This document shows positions 6,427 to 12,861 of a stretch of 24,450 nucleotides of DNA, piece after piece. The translations under genes were made by a program, and so were the position numbers. Source of the DNA: a virus; the IMG/VR virus record IMGVR_UViG_3300045918_000295, positions 1 to 24,450 of that record; one strand, given 5' to 3'. Position 1 is the first letter of the stretch, and each line of letters opens with the position of its first letter. The notes under the pieces are model-generated. The model saw only the letters and a list, made by a program, of their open reading frames with translations. It was not told the DNA's origin and searched no databases.

Positions 6427-6470
6427 ATTCTAAACGTGCCGTTTATATAAAGTCAAACAGAATGTTTAGT
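6427..6470 (-). promoter_or_regulatory. Leftward early promoter PL with two operators
   Basis: On the minus strand a -35 TTGACT (6451-6456) and a -10 TAGAAT (6427-6432) are separated by 18 bp. Operator 1 (6429-6447) reads TCTAAACG-TGC-CGTTTATA, one mismatch from the perfect palindrome found at PR. Operator 2 (6452-6470) reads GTCAAACA-GAA-TGTTTAGT and covers the -35. Operator centres are 23 bp apart. A repressor bound here would block both promoter elements. The geometry mirrors PR exactly, which makes chance unlikely. Confidence 0.85.
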
Positions 6471-6523
6471 ATGTGGCAAAATAAAAGCCGTAGGGGTGTC
6501 CTGCGGTTTATTTGGAGTTAGTA

Positions 6524-6769
6524 ATGACTGATTATGTTGAGCCTAAAAGGCCGGAGAAGATGACGGATGAAATGGAAGCGGAATACTGGGCTGCCAGCGA
6601 ACGTGGCGATCTGGGGCGGTGCAAAGAGATTATTGAGGCTTGTGGGCTTATTTGGCGCGAGTTGGAGCTGCCCGAAAAGTACAAGAACGATATTTCATAT
6701 CAAACGTCACGTGAAGGCCTTGAGACTCCGCCCAGATTCGTATCTGCTCAAAAGGATCATCCCCGGTAA
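6524..6769 (+). CDS. Hypothetical acidic protein, 81 aa
   Basis: A short, charged protein (RPEKMTDEMEAEYWAASERG, then RCKEIIEACGLIWRELELPE) with no known family. The ATG at 6524 is preferred over 6512 because GGAG lies seven bases before it. A stem-loop with T5 (6790-6817) follows its stop by about 20 bp, which supports a rightward transcription unit. Its 3' half overlaps the leftward gene at 6648-6854 on the opposite strand. Confidence 0.55.
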   Translation: MTDYVEPKRPEKMTDEMEAEYWAASERGDLGRCKEIIEACGLIWRELELPEKYKNDISYQTSREGLETPPRFVSAQKDHPR

Positions 6770-6854
6770 AGTAAAATTGAATTATTGATGCCCATAGCAC
6801 TTCATGGGCGCCTTTTTGGCGGACTGCTTCAAGGATGTCTTTGAGGTGACTCAC
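6648..6854 (-). CDS. Hypothetical protein, 68 aa
   Basis: A compact protein (LKDILEAVRQKGAHEVLWAS, then DPFEQIRIWAESQGLHVTF) with a plausible alpha/beta composition. The best start is GTG 6854, overlapping the upstream stop as GTGA; the ATG at 6887 has no ribosome site. It would be co-transcribed with the secreted-protein gene at 6851-7246 and the repressor. It overlaps the plus-strand ORF 6524-6769 by 122 bp, so one of the two may not be translated. Confidence 0.5.
   Translation of the reverse strand: MSHLKDILEAVRQKGAHEVLWASIIQFYFTGDDPFEQIRIWAESQGLHVTFDMKYRSCTFRAAPTRAK
6790..6817 (+). terminator. Putative intrinsic terminator after 6524-6769
   Basis: GCCCAT (6790-6795) pairs with ATGGGC (6804-6809) around an eight-base loop. 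GCC and T5 (6813-6817) follow. It is placed about 20 bp past the stop of the plus-strand ORF. It lies inside the opposing minus-strand ORF, so it could be fortuitous. Confidence 0.5.
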
Positions 6855-7246
6855 TGTTTGTTGGGTTTCCAGTCCGACGTGTAGCATTCAGAAGGCGTCT
6901 TATATTCCCCCTTCATTTCCGCTGTAGATTTAGCAAGGCTGCATAAACTTGCGGCAGATGAGTATTTGTAAAATAGGTCTCCATCTGGCAGCGGACATTT
7001 TGCCTGGACAAGAAGCTGAATCAGTGTGTTGTTCTGAATCAATTGCCCATTTAGGTTTAATAACCTGTTGTTATCTTGGTTGGCTCCGGTAACTGAACCA
7101 TACGAATAAAGGGAAATCAATTTCAGGTTTTCCTCTAAGGCTTGTGAATATTTTGCGCAAGGTGTTGATGGTGGAGTAGCGCAGTTTGCGTTGGTCATCG
7201 TTAAAACAGAAATTAGGCTCCAAATCATTATCGTCAAATATTTCAT
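6851..7246 (-). CDS. Secreted cysteine-containing protein, lysogenic-conversion candidate
   Basis: The 131 residues begin with a classical Sec signal peptide: short basic n-region, hydrophobic core (YLTIMIWSLISVLTMT) and a likely cleavage after NANCA. The mature part has four Cys (about 30, 84, 102, 121), compatible with two disulfides, and an Asn/Leu-rich centre. AAAGGGG precedes the ATG by six bases. It lies just downstream of the repressor gene on the same strand, the place where temperate phages carry genes expressed in the lysogen, such as superinfection-exclusion or surface-modifying proteins. Base composition is visibly more AT-rich than the structural module, suggesting separate acquisition. 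No family recognised. Confidence 0.7.
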   Translation of the reverse strand: MKYLTIMIWSLISVLTMTNANCATPPSTPCAKYSQALEENLKLISLYSYGSVTGANQDNNRLLNLNGQLIQNNTLIQLLVQAKCPLPDGDLFYKYSSAASLCSLAKSTAEMKGEYKTPSECYTSDWKPNKQ

Positions 7247-7300
7247 TTAATACCCCTTTAATCGAAGTTGAATTTAAGCTGAATTTGAATCTGCATTACA

Positions 7301-7705
7301 TTATTGCGTGCCGTTATCTTTGGGCTTTCCTGGTTCAATAAGCGTATTCCCTACGTGATACCAAGCCTGTCTTTGTGCCAAATTCGTGATGCTCCGGTTA
7401 ATCTCGACAGCGTGTCGGTCATCTTTTGTAAGTTTGATTGTCACCATCTCACCTTCATTGTCTCTTAGCCAAAATGGATCGCAGCCAAGTATTTTTGCCA
7501 CGTTGAGTAGCTCTTTACTGGGAATTCCTCGTGATTTCCAGTTGGTCATCATTTGATCATATTGTCCAATCAGGCGACCAACATCGGCTGGATTTGTCAG
7601 TCCATGCAACTTTTCAGCCGCTTCCATCATTCTTTCGTAGTCAGTGCTCATAAAGGGAAGTCTATAACGCTGTGTTTCGTATGGGCTAAACATAGTGTTT
7701 GACAT
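7301..7705 (-). CDS. Short CI-like phage repressor (helix-turn-helix)
   Basis: The open frame is 134 residues. A helix-turn-helix of the CI N-terminal type is visible (ADVGRLIGQYDQMMTNWKSR, then GIPSKELLNVAKILG, then DPFWLRDNEG). The protein lacks the LexA/CI Ser-Lys autoprotease domain, since only about 60 residues follow the HTH, so RecA-stimulated self-cleavage is unlikely. Start choice is open: 7705 and 7693 lie in or beside the operator and could be leaderless; 7651 (MSTDYERMM) gives a 116-aa protein matching the usual repressor start. It faces the Cro-like gene across the palindromic operators and very probably binds the operators at PR and PL. Confidence 0.78.
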   Translation of the reverse strand: MSNTMFSPYETQRYRLPFMSTDYERMMEAAEKLHGLTNPADVGRLIGQYDQMMTNWKSRGIPSKELLNVAKILGCDPFWLRDNEGEMVTIKLTKDDRHAVEINRSITNLAQRQAWYHVGNTLIEPGKPKDNGTQ

Positions 7706-7728
7706 TATCTAAACGCCGCGTTTAGAAT
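7685..7728 (+). promoter_or_regulatory. Rightward early promoter PR with two operators
   Basis: A consensus -35 TTGACA (7699-7704), an 18-bp spacer and -10 TAGAAT (7723-7728) point rightward. A perfect palindrome, TCTAAACG-CCG-CGTTTAGA (7708-7726), fills the spacer. A weaker operator (7685-7703, GCTAAACA-TAG-TGTTTGAC) covers the -35, 23 bp away centre to centre. Predicted transcription start is near 7735, the A of the cro-like ATG. The repressor promoter probably lies on the other strand (GATAAT near 7705), so the operators can act on both directions. Confidence 0.88.
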
Positions 7729-7734
7729 GCGCCA

Positions 7735-7929
7735 ATGGATTCGCAAATCAAAAAAGACGCAGAACTGATCGAACAGCTTGGTGGACCAACCAAGCTGGCG
7801 CAAATTCTTGGCTACGAGATGCCAATCGGGGTGCAGCGCGTGAGCAATTGGCGCACTCGTGGTATTCCGGCGAAGGTAAAGGTCGACCGTCCTGATTTGT
7901 TTCTGAACAGATACCAGGAGGCCGCATAA
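7735..7929 (+). CDS. Cro-like / YdaS-like helix-turn-helix regulator
   Basis: A 64-residue protein with an HTH of the Cro/YdaS type: IEQLGGPTKLAQILGYEMP, then VQRVSNWRTRGIP. The LGGPTKLA motif and the recognition segment ending in W-RGIP are standard for these phage antirepressor-type proteins. It is the first gene from PR and divergent from the repressor, so it is expected to act as Cro. No Shine-Dalgarno precedes the ATG, and the predicted transcript starts at or within a base of it. It is followed immediately by the next gene. Confidence 0.85.
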   Translation: MDSQIKKDAELIEQLGGPTKLAQILGYEMPIGVQRVSNWRTRGIPAKVKVDRPDLFLNRYQEAA

Positions 7930-8574
7930 ATGGATCCTATCTATCACACTGATTCCTATCCGCGCGAAGGTTGCATTGTGAGTATTGATGTGCAGAAAGA
8001 TGGCTACGCGCTTCGCATTTCCTCGCCAACCGGTGAGCCGATGGAGTTTTATGGAAAAGTGCGCACGCCGCGCGCCATAGGTCGCTTGGTTGAAGAGTGG
8101 TGTGCAGGGTTTGTCCCCCGCCGGGTTGACCGCTTGGATCATTTGTATGCAGCATACCTTCGCTGGTGCGAACAGGCGGGCGAAGGTAAGTCAGGATGGC
8201 TTAGTAAAGAAAAAGATTTGGAGGCTGCCAAGCGAGCTATCGCGGCCGGTTTGTCTACAAATCCGAATCGGAAGGTATCCTTGTTGCCAAAGCTTCCAAA
8301 GTCGCCAATGGAAGTTCTTGGGTGCGAAAGATCTAATGCTTCTTTGGTAGAGCCCCAGCAGGATCTGATAACAGCGCAACCGCGAAGCCTTTGGTCAATG
8401 TACCGACGTTGGTCTCTCCATTGCGAGTCATTTCCCCGGCCATCTGATTCATCTCTTTTGAAAGATTCTCCGCGTATGACTTTGGGATATGCCTTCCCAA
8501 GACGATCAGTAGCGATCCGATTGCTTGTTTCAATTCTTGTATTGATGGCTCTTTCATGGGCATTCCTTTCATGA
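7930..8574 (+). CDS. Hypothetical early protein (214 aa frame; C-terminal part doubtful)
   Basis: The ATG follows the cro-like stop directly and has an AGGAGG site, so the start is firm. Residues 1 to about 120 look like a normal protein (GCIVSIDVQKDGYALRIS, then RAIGRLVEEWCAGF, then AAYLRWCEQAGEG). The last 80 or so residues, Ser/Arg-rich with a hydrophobic end, overlap a convincing minus-strand gene (8333-8557) and read like a shadow. A frameshift or 3' replacement near 8330 could have joined a true gene to antisense sequence. No family recognised. Confidence 0.6.
   Translation: MDPIYHTDSYPREGCIVSIDVQKDGYALRISSPTGEPMEFYGKVRTPRAIGRLVEEWCAGFVPRRVDRLDHLYAAYLRWCEQAGEGKSGWLSKEKDLEAAKRAIAAGLSTNPNRKVSLLPKLPKSPMEVLGCERSNASLVEPQQDLITAQPRSLWSMYRRWSLHCESFPRPSDSSLLKDSPRMTLGYAFPRRSVAIRLLVSILVLMALSWAFLS
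8333..8557 (-). CDS. Hypothetical protein, 74 aa
   Basis: It encodes a helical protein (EPSIQELKQAIGSLLIVLG, then KSYAENLSKEMNQMAGEM). The ATG at 8557 is preferred to 8572 because AAAGGA lies about eight bases upstream. It is isolated on the minus strand, convergent with and nested inside the 3' part of 7930-8574. A half-operator-like GTTTAG lies upstream near 8580. Function unknown. Confidence 0.5.
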   Translation of the reverse strand: MKEPSIQELKQAIGSLLIVLGRHIPKSYAENLSKEMNQMAGEMTRNGETNVGTLTKGFAVALLSDPAGALPKKH

Positions 8575-8604
8575 TGGTGTTTAGCGTGAGAACTCAATCC
8601 TATC

Positions 8605-8697
8605 ATGGCTGCGAATGCCCAACTCTTGCGGGGCGCGCATGACAAGCGCCTCAAACCAAACCCCGTCCTCCTCCCTGAGCGGGTGCCGTCACCCTGA
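8605..8697 (+). CDS. Possible small ORF, 30 aa, just before the terminator
   Basis: ATG to TGA encoding a basic, Pro-rich peptide (MAANAQLLRGAHDKRLKPNP at its start). It has no clear ribosome site and ends nine bases before the terminator stem. Listed because it is the only sensible frame in the 255-bp gap between 8575 and 8829; it may well be untranslated. Confidence 0.2.
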   Translation: MAANAQLLRGAHDKRLKPNPVLLPERVPSP

Positions 8698-8705
8698 CGG
8701 CTTGA

Positions 8706-8741
8706 TGTCACCACGTATTCCCTGCGTGGTGACATTTTTTT
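8706..8741 (+). terminator. Strong intrinsic terminator between cro-like operon and cII
   Basis: A perfect 10-bp stem, TGTCACCACG (8706-8715) with CGTGGTGACA (8725-8734), nine-base loop, then T7 (8735-8741). It points rightward. It sits between the cro-like pair and cII, the position of tR1 in lambda, so early antitermination or a separate cII promoter would be needed for downstream expression. The rest of the 8575-8829 gap shows no other structure. Confidence 0.88.
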
Positions 8742-8829
8742 ATTCAGCTGTGGTCGGCCTTGGTTCATGCACGCATGGTGCAACTAACGCGCCAGTCCAC
8801 AAACGTCAACATCAAACAAGGAGTGACAA

Positions 8830-9303
8830 GTGAGTAGTTATCCTGACTTCCTGTATCGCATAGCGCATAACTACCCGGGCGCTGTTCCTGCCCTGGCTGC
8901 ACGCATGGAGCGCAACCCAACAGTGCTTATGCATAAGCTCAATCCCAACAACACAACGCACTGCCTGACTGCCAATGAGGCAGAGCAGATCATCGACCTC
9001 ACCAATAGCAACCTTGAGGCAGCACAGTTGTTTGCAACAAAAGCCAATGCCGTGGTGGTGCAGATCGTCGAGTGCCACGGTTCGGATGTTGAGATGCTCG
9101 ATGCATTCATGGATGTGGTTAAAGAACTAGGCGCCTTCAGTGCCGAGTTCCAACGTGACTATGCCGATGGCCGCATCACCCCGGCCGAGTTCAGGCGTCT
9201 CACCAAGGAAGCCGTGCGTGTGCAGGGTTCAGTGCTTAGCTTCATGGCCCGCGTCGAGCAGATGGTTGAACTCCCGCGCACCCACATCCACAGCATCAAG
9301 TGA
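8830..9303 (+). CDS. Phage regulatory protein CII (CP76 family)
   Basis: A 157-residue protein starting at GTG with AAGGAG eight bases upstream. It shows the family signature: a short N-terminal helix, YPGAVPALAARMERNPTVL, then MHKLNPNNTTHCLTANEAEQI and a long helical C-terminal region. Members of this family act as lysogeny-establishment activators or replication regulators in P2-like and lambda-like phages. It is the first gene after the terminator and overlaps the next gene by a GTGA. Confidence 0.85.
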   Translation: MSSYPDFLYRIAHNYPGAVPALAARMERNPTVLMHKLNPNNTTHCLTANEAEQIIDLTNSNLEAAQLFATKANAVVVQIVECHGSDVEMLDAFMDVVKELGAFSAEFQRDYADGRITPAEFRRLTKEAVRVQGSVLSFMARVEQMVELPRTHIHSIK

Positions 9304-9461
9304 CCACCGTGTTCCCCGTCCCCCTGCCTATGGCTGCGGCTGCTGTTGTGTATGCAGTTGCAGTAGTTGCGCAACAGATAAACAACAGGCAGACCCGACC
9401 AGGGTTTGGGTCCTTCCTGGCCCAAAGCCTCGCGGGTCAATTCGAGCATGCAAAGTCTTGA
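9300..9461 (+). CDS. Small membrane protein, 53 aa
   Basis: It starts at GTG overlapping the cII stop (GTGA). It carries one hydrophobic helix (MAAAAVVYAVAVVAQQI) followed by a basic and Gly-rich tail. Its 3' end overlaps the next gene by 14 bp. Similar small hydrophobic ORFs follow CP76 genes in related prophages by my recollection; no function is assigned. Confidence 0.5.
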   Translation: MTTVFPVPLPMAAAAVVYAVAVVAQQINNRQTRPGFGSFLAQSLAGQFEHAKS

Positions 9462-9714
9462 ATGTGCGCGGGTTGTGCATAGTCAACTGACCCCTGATTG
9501 TGATCTGTGCCTGGCTGATCAGGGTGTCTATGACATGGGGAGAGTGTGCTGCAGGGCGAGGTTTTTAGTGCATCAGCCTTATACGCAGTGGCGGCAAGGG
9601 TGGTTGGCAAGGTGGAAGAAGCAGGTCAGTACCGAATTTTATGCAGAGATCGAGCGCGCCACTAAGGCGCGATGGGAAAGAACAAAGGGGCAGCGTGTTA
9701 AAGATCAATGTTGA
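9448..9714 (+). CDS. Hypothetical basic protein, 88 aa
   Basis: It has an N-terminal Cys cluster (CDLCLADQG and VCCRARFLV) and a basic, Trp-rich C-terminal helix (YTQWRQGWLARWKKQV, then KARWERTKGQRVK). The ATG at 9448 is chosen because the upstream extension to 9406 overlaps the previous gene in another frame. A role in nucleic-acid binding would fit the composition but is a guess. Confidence 0.58.
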   Translation: MQSLECARVVHSQLTPDCDLCLADQGVYDMGRVCCRARFLVHQPYTQWRQGWLARWKKQVSTEFYAEIERATKARWERTKGQRVKDQC

Positions 9715-10438
9715 AGTCGATATGAGCAAGGTGCGGGACGAGGTAGCCAATGCCGAGAAACAGGTGCGCTTCGCCACGGCAGTCGCCCTGACCCGGACGG
9801 GGTATCGCGTTTCCAATGCGGAGGGGGCGGGGGTAAAGCAAGCCTTTGACCGACCGACGCCATCAACGCAACGCGCGTTTCAAGTCGACAAGGCGACGCG
9901 CGACAATCTCACGGCAACAGTCAGCATCAAACAGCGCTCGGCAGGCCTGCCGGCAGATGAATATCTGCATGCTAATATCGTTGGCGGAAAGCGCGATATG
10001 AAGCGGTCAGAGATCATGCTGCAGGCCGCTGGTGTCCTGCCACATGGGATGCAAACCGTCCCTGGCGCCGGCGCAAAGCTGGACGCATACGGCAATATGA
10101 GCCGCGGACAGATCAACCAGATCCTTAGTTATTTCCAAACCTTCGGCATCACTGTATTGAATTCTGGCCGCATGAATATGACGGCAGAAAAGCGTGCCAA
10201 GCTGGCTGCGCGTCGTGGATATTTTGTTGTGCCGGTCGCTGATCGGAAGGTGAAACTTTTCCCAGGCATTTGGCAGCAGGACGGTCCGCGCGATATCAAG
10301 CCGGTTTTGCTGTTCGTGAAGCCTGGCATATATAAGGCAATCTTCGCCTTCGAAGATATTGGCGCCAAGGAAGTGCAGGCTGCCTTCAACGAAGAGTTCG
10401 ACGCGGCTATGGAAAATGCAATGAGGACCGCCCGATGA
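9695..10438 (+). CDS. Putative phage structural protein resembling minor tail protein Z
   Basis: A 247-residue protein. Start GTG 9695 with AAAGGGG four bases away (alternative ATG 9722); it overlaps the preceding gene by 20 bp. The plan matches lambda gpZ-like proteins: an Ala-rich N-terminal helix (QVRFATAVALTRTGY), a basic middle, a beta segment (GYFVVPVADRKVKLF, then KPVLLFVKPGIYKAIFAF) and a C-terminal helix (AAFNEEFDAAMENAM). If correct, a late structural gene lies in the early region, directly overlapping the primase start (ATGA). The family call is from pattern only and could be wrong. Confidence 0.5.
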   Translation: MLKINVEVDMSKVRDEVANAEKQVRFATAVALTRTGYRVSNAEGAGVKQAFDRPTPSTQRAFQVDKATRDNLTATVSIKQRSAGLPADEYLHANIVGGKRDMKRSEIMLQAAGVLPHGMQTVPGAGAKLDAYGNMSRGQINQILSYFQTFGITVLNSGRMNMTAEKRAKLAARRGYFVVPVADRKVKLFPGIWQQDGPRDIKPVLLFVKPGIYKAIFAFEDIGAKEVQAAFNEEFDAAMENAMRTAR

Positions 10439-12861
10439 CCTGGGAGAACTACGACGACGTACTCACCCAGTTGCAGGATGCAAGCCTGATACTCGATAGG
10501 ACGCTCACCTTCGACGCCCGGATCCAGCGCTGGAAAGTTGAGAACGAGGACAAGGAAAAGCGCGGTTGGTCCCGGCTGCGCGAGTGGACATCAAACTCTG
10601 GCAAAACCTACATCGTTGGCGTGTATGGCGTCTGGCACGGCAATGACGATGGTAAGCAAAGCGTCTCGCTGAAGAAAGACCTGCAGTCCACGCTGACCGA
10701 CGATGATCGCAAGGCCATGCGCGAGGCGCATAAGGAAGCCGAAAAACGGGTTGCCGATATTCGTAAGGCAGAAGTCAAACGGGCGGCAGGCTGGGCAGCT
10801 GCAGTGTGGAACAAGTGCGAGCCGTGTGAAGCGCACGAGTACCTGGTGCGCAAGCAGATCCAGCCGCACGGGTTGCGGATCCTGCAGCAGTATGTCGACG
10901 ACATGAAGCCGGACGGAATGGACGATTCCAACTTCTTCCGGCTCAAGGTAGCGGCCGGCGCGCTGGTGGTTCCAATGCACGATGCCAAGGGCGCCATTCA
11001 GGGGCTGCAATTCATCTATGCCAAGGGCCATTCACGCCGCACCAAGATCGAACGCGACAAGGAATTTTGGCCCAGCGGCATGGCCATGGGCGGCACGTTC
11101 GGACTGATCGGCGCGGTGAAGCGAGAAGGCATCCTGCTCATCGCCGAGGGATACGCCACTGCTGCGACGCTGCACGAATGCGCCGGTCAATCGGTGGCTT
11201 ATGCTTTCAGCGCCAACAATCTGAGCAAGGCCGGCAAGCAGTTGGCCAAGGAATATCCGAGACTACGGATCCTGTTTTGCGCGGATGATGACTACCTGAC
11301 CGACGGTAATCCGGGATGCACTGCAGCTGCAGACGCCTGCGCCGCGATCGAGCGCAGCGCGTGGATCAAGCCTAACTTCCTGGATGACGCGGGAGTTGAT
11401 CGCCGGGAGGGAAAGAAGCTCACCGACTTCAACGATCTGTTGTGCCTGACAGGCCTGACGGTAGCTGTTGCCGACCAGGTGAATACCAAACTCGATGAAC
11501 ATAAATGGCGAGACCAACCCGCCACTGGCGCGCCAAGCGCGGGGGTAACGCAGCAGGGGGGAGGGGAACGCGCCAAACTTAAATCCATGCTCACCATCGA
11601 TGAGGGTTTAGAGCGCTTCGCACTGGTGTACGGCGGAAAGTCCACCCTGTTCGATTTTCAGGAACACATCCTGGTGCCGAAGGCGGACGTGCTGGACATC
11701 ATCCCCGAGCACGGCTGGCGCGACATGAGATCCACGAAGAAAGTGGTGCGCATGGATGAGGTCGGCTTCGATCCGGCCGGCATGGACAGGCGCATCACCT
11801 GCAACCTATGGGGCGGGTGGCCGACGACGGCGAAGCAGGGCAGCTGCGATCGCCTGTTGGAGCTGCTTGAATACCTCTGCAGCAATGACGAGAACTATCG
11901 CGACCTTTTCAACTGGGTGATCCGCTGGCTGGCCTTCCCGATCCAGCACCCTGGCGCCAAGATGCAGACCGCCCTAGTGGTGCAAGGTCCGCAAGGCACC
12001 GGCAAGAACCTTTTCTTCGAAGCGTACAAGGGGATCTACGGCGAATACGGCCGCATCATTGATCAGGATGCAGTCGAGGATAAATTCAACGACTGGGCCA
12101 GCAAGAAGCTGTTCATGATCGCCGACGAAGTCGTCGCCCGGGCCGAGCTGTACCATGCCAAAAACAAGCTCAAAGGCATCGTCACCGGCACCAGCATCCG
12201 CATCAACCCAAAGAACGTCAGCGCGCACGACGAAGTAAACCACGTCAACCTGGTATTCCTGTCCAACGAATACCAGCCGCTGGTGCTGGAAGACGACGAC
12301 CGGCGCTATACCGTCATCAAGACACCGGAAAAGCTCACAGCGGAATTCTATCGAGAGGTGCGGGATGAGATCGACAGCGGCGGCATAGAGGCGCTGCACT
12401 GGCACTTGCTGCAGCTCGAACTGGGCGACTTCAACGAACACAGCAAGCCGCCCATGACACAAGCCAAGGCAGACCTAATCGAAGTCAGCCAGGACAGCGT
12501 CAAGCGCTTCATCCTGGAATGGCAGCGCGAAGAGGCTGGCGTCCCGTTCGTCCCGTGCCTTGGATCCCACCTATACACCACCTACAAGCGCTGGTGCGAC
12601 CACACCGGAGAGCGATCCCCGAGATCACAGGCGCAGTTCCTTGGCACGGTAAAAAACCTTCCGCGCTGGCGGGCTGGCCAGCCGCTCGATACATTCGAGA
12701 CGCTAAACAGCGATACGAAAAAAGGCCGCAAGATGGTCATCCCTCCCGATGACTTGCTTAAAACGTCTGCTAATTTCGTTGAAAAAGGCGAAAAAACGCA
12801 GGCCGTTTGGCTCACCGAATGTTTTTTCAAATTCGCGTTGGCGGGAGAATTCGAATGCTGA
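10435..12861 (+). CDS. Phage primase-helicase (TOPRIM primase plus SF3 helicase)
   Basis: An 808-residue bifunctional replication protein. The TOPRIM domain shows ILLIAEGYATAATLHE (catalytic Glu, about residue 237) and ILFCADDD (about 280). The C-terminal SF3 helicase shows Walker A GPQGTGKN (about 518), Walker B KKLFMIADEV and the sensor segment NLVFLSNEYQPL. It should prime and unwind phage DNA at the origin. Its length fits primase-helicase fusions of temperate phages and satellites. The ATG overlaps the preceding stop. The iteron block begins at the base after its stop codon, suggesting that it acts on an origin there. Confidence 0.93.
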   Translation: MTWENYDDVLTQLQDASLILDRTLTFDARIQRWKVENEDKEKRGWSRLREWTSNSGKTYIVGVYGVWHGNDDGKQSVSLKKDLQSTLTDDDRKAMREAHKEAEKRVADIRKAEVKRAAGWAAAVWNKCEPCEAHEYLVRKQIQPHGLRILQQYVDDMKPDGMDDSNFFRLKVAAGALVVPMHDAKGAIQGLQFIYAKGHSRRTKIERDKEFWPSGMAMGGTFGLIGAVKREGILLIAEGYATAATLHECAGQSVAYAFSANNLSKAGKQLAKEYPRLRILFCADDDYLTDGNPGCTAAADACAAIERSAWIKPNFLDDAGVDRREGKKLTDFNDLLCLTGLTVAVADQVNTKLDEHKWRDQPATGAPSAGVTQQGGGERAKLKSMLTIDEGLERFALVYGGKSTLFDFQEHILVPKADVLDIIPEHGWRDMRSTKKVVRMDEVGFDPAGMDRRITCNLWGGWPTTAKQGSCDRLLELLEYLCSNDENYRDLFNWVIRWLAFPIQHPGAKMQTALVVQGPQGTGKNLFFEAYKGIYGEYGRIIDQDAVEDKFNDWASKKLFMIADEVVARAELYHAKNKLKGIVTGTSIRINPKNVSAHDEVNHVNLVFLSNEYQPLVLEDDDRRYTVIKTPEKLTAEFYREVRDEIDSGGIEALHWHLLQLELGDFNEHSKPPMTQAKADLIEVSQDSVKRFILEWQREEAGVPFVPCLGSHLYTTYKRWCDHTGERSPRSQAQFLGTVKNLPRWRAGQPLDTFETLNSDTKKGRKMVIPPDDLLKTSANFVEKGEKTQAVWLTECFFKFALAGEFEC

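Noticed and set aside
7301-7705. Full-length CI repressor with autoprotease domain
   Set aside because: Only about 60 residues follow the HTH and no Ser/Lys catalytic pattern is visible, so it is called a short repressor, not a LexA-type CI.
8139-8783. 214-aa minus frame
   Set aside because: It runs through the terminator hairpin and antisense to two candidate genes, with Arg/Ser-rich low-quality sequence and no ribosome site.
10591-11031. 146-aa minus frame within the primase-helicase
   Set aside because: It is antisense to the TOPRIM region of a clear enzyme; no start signals.
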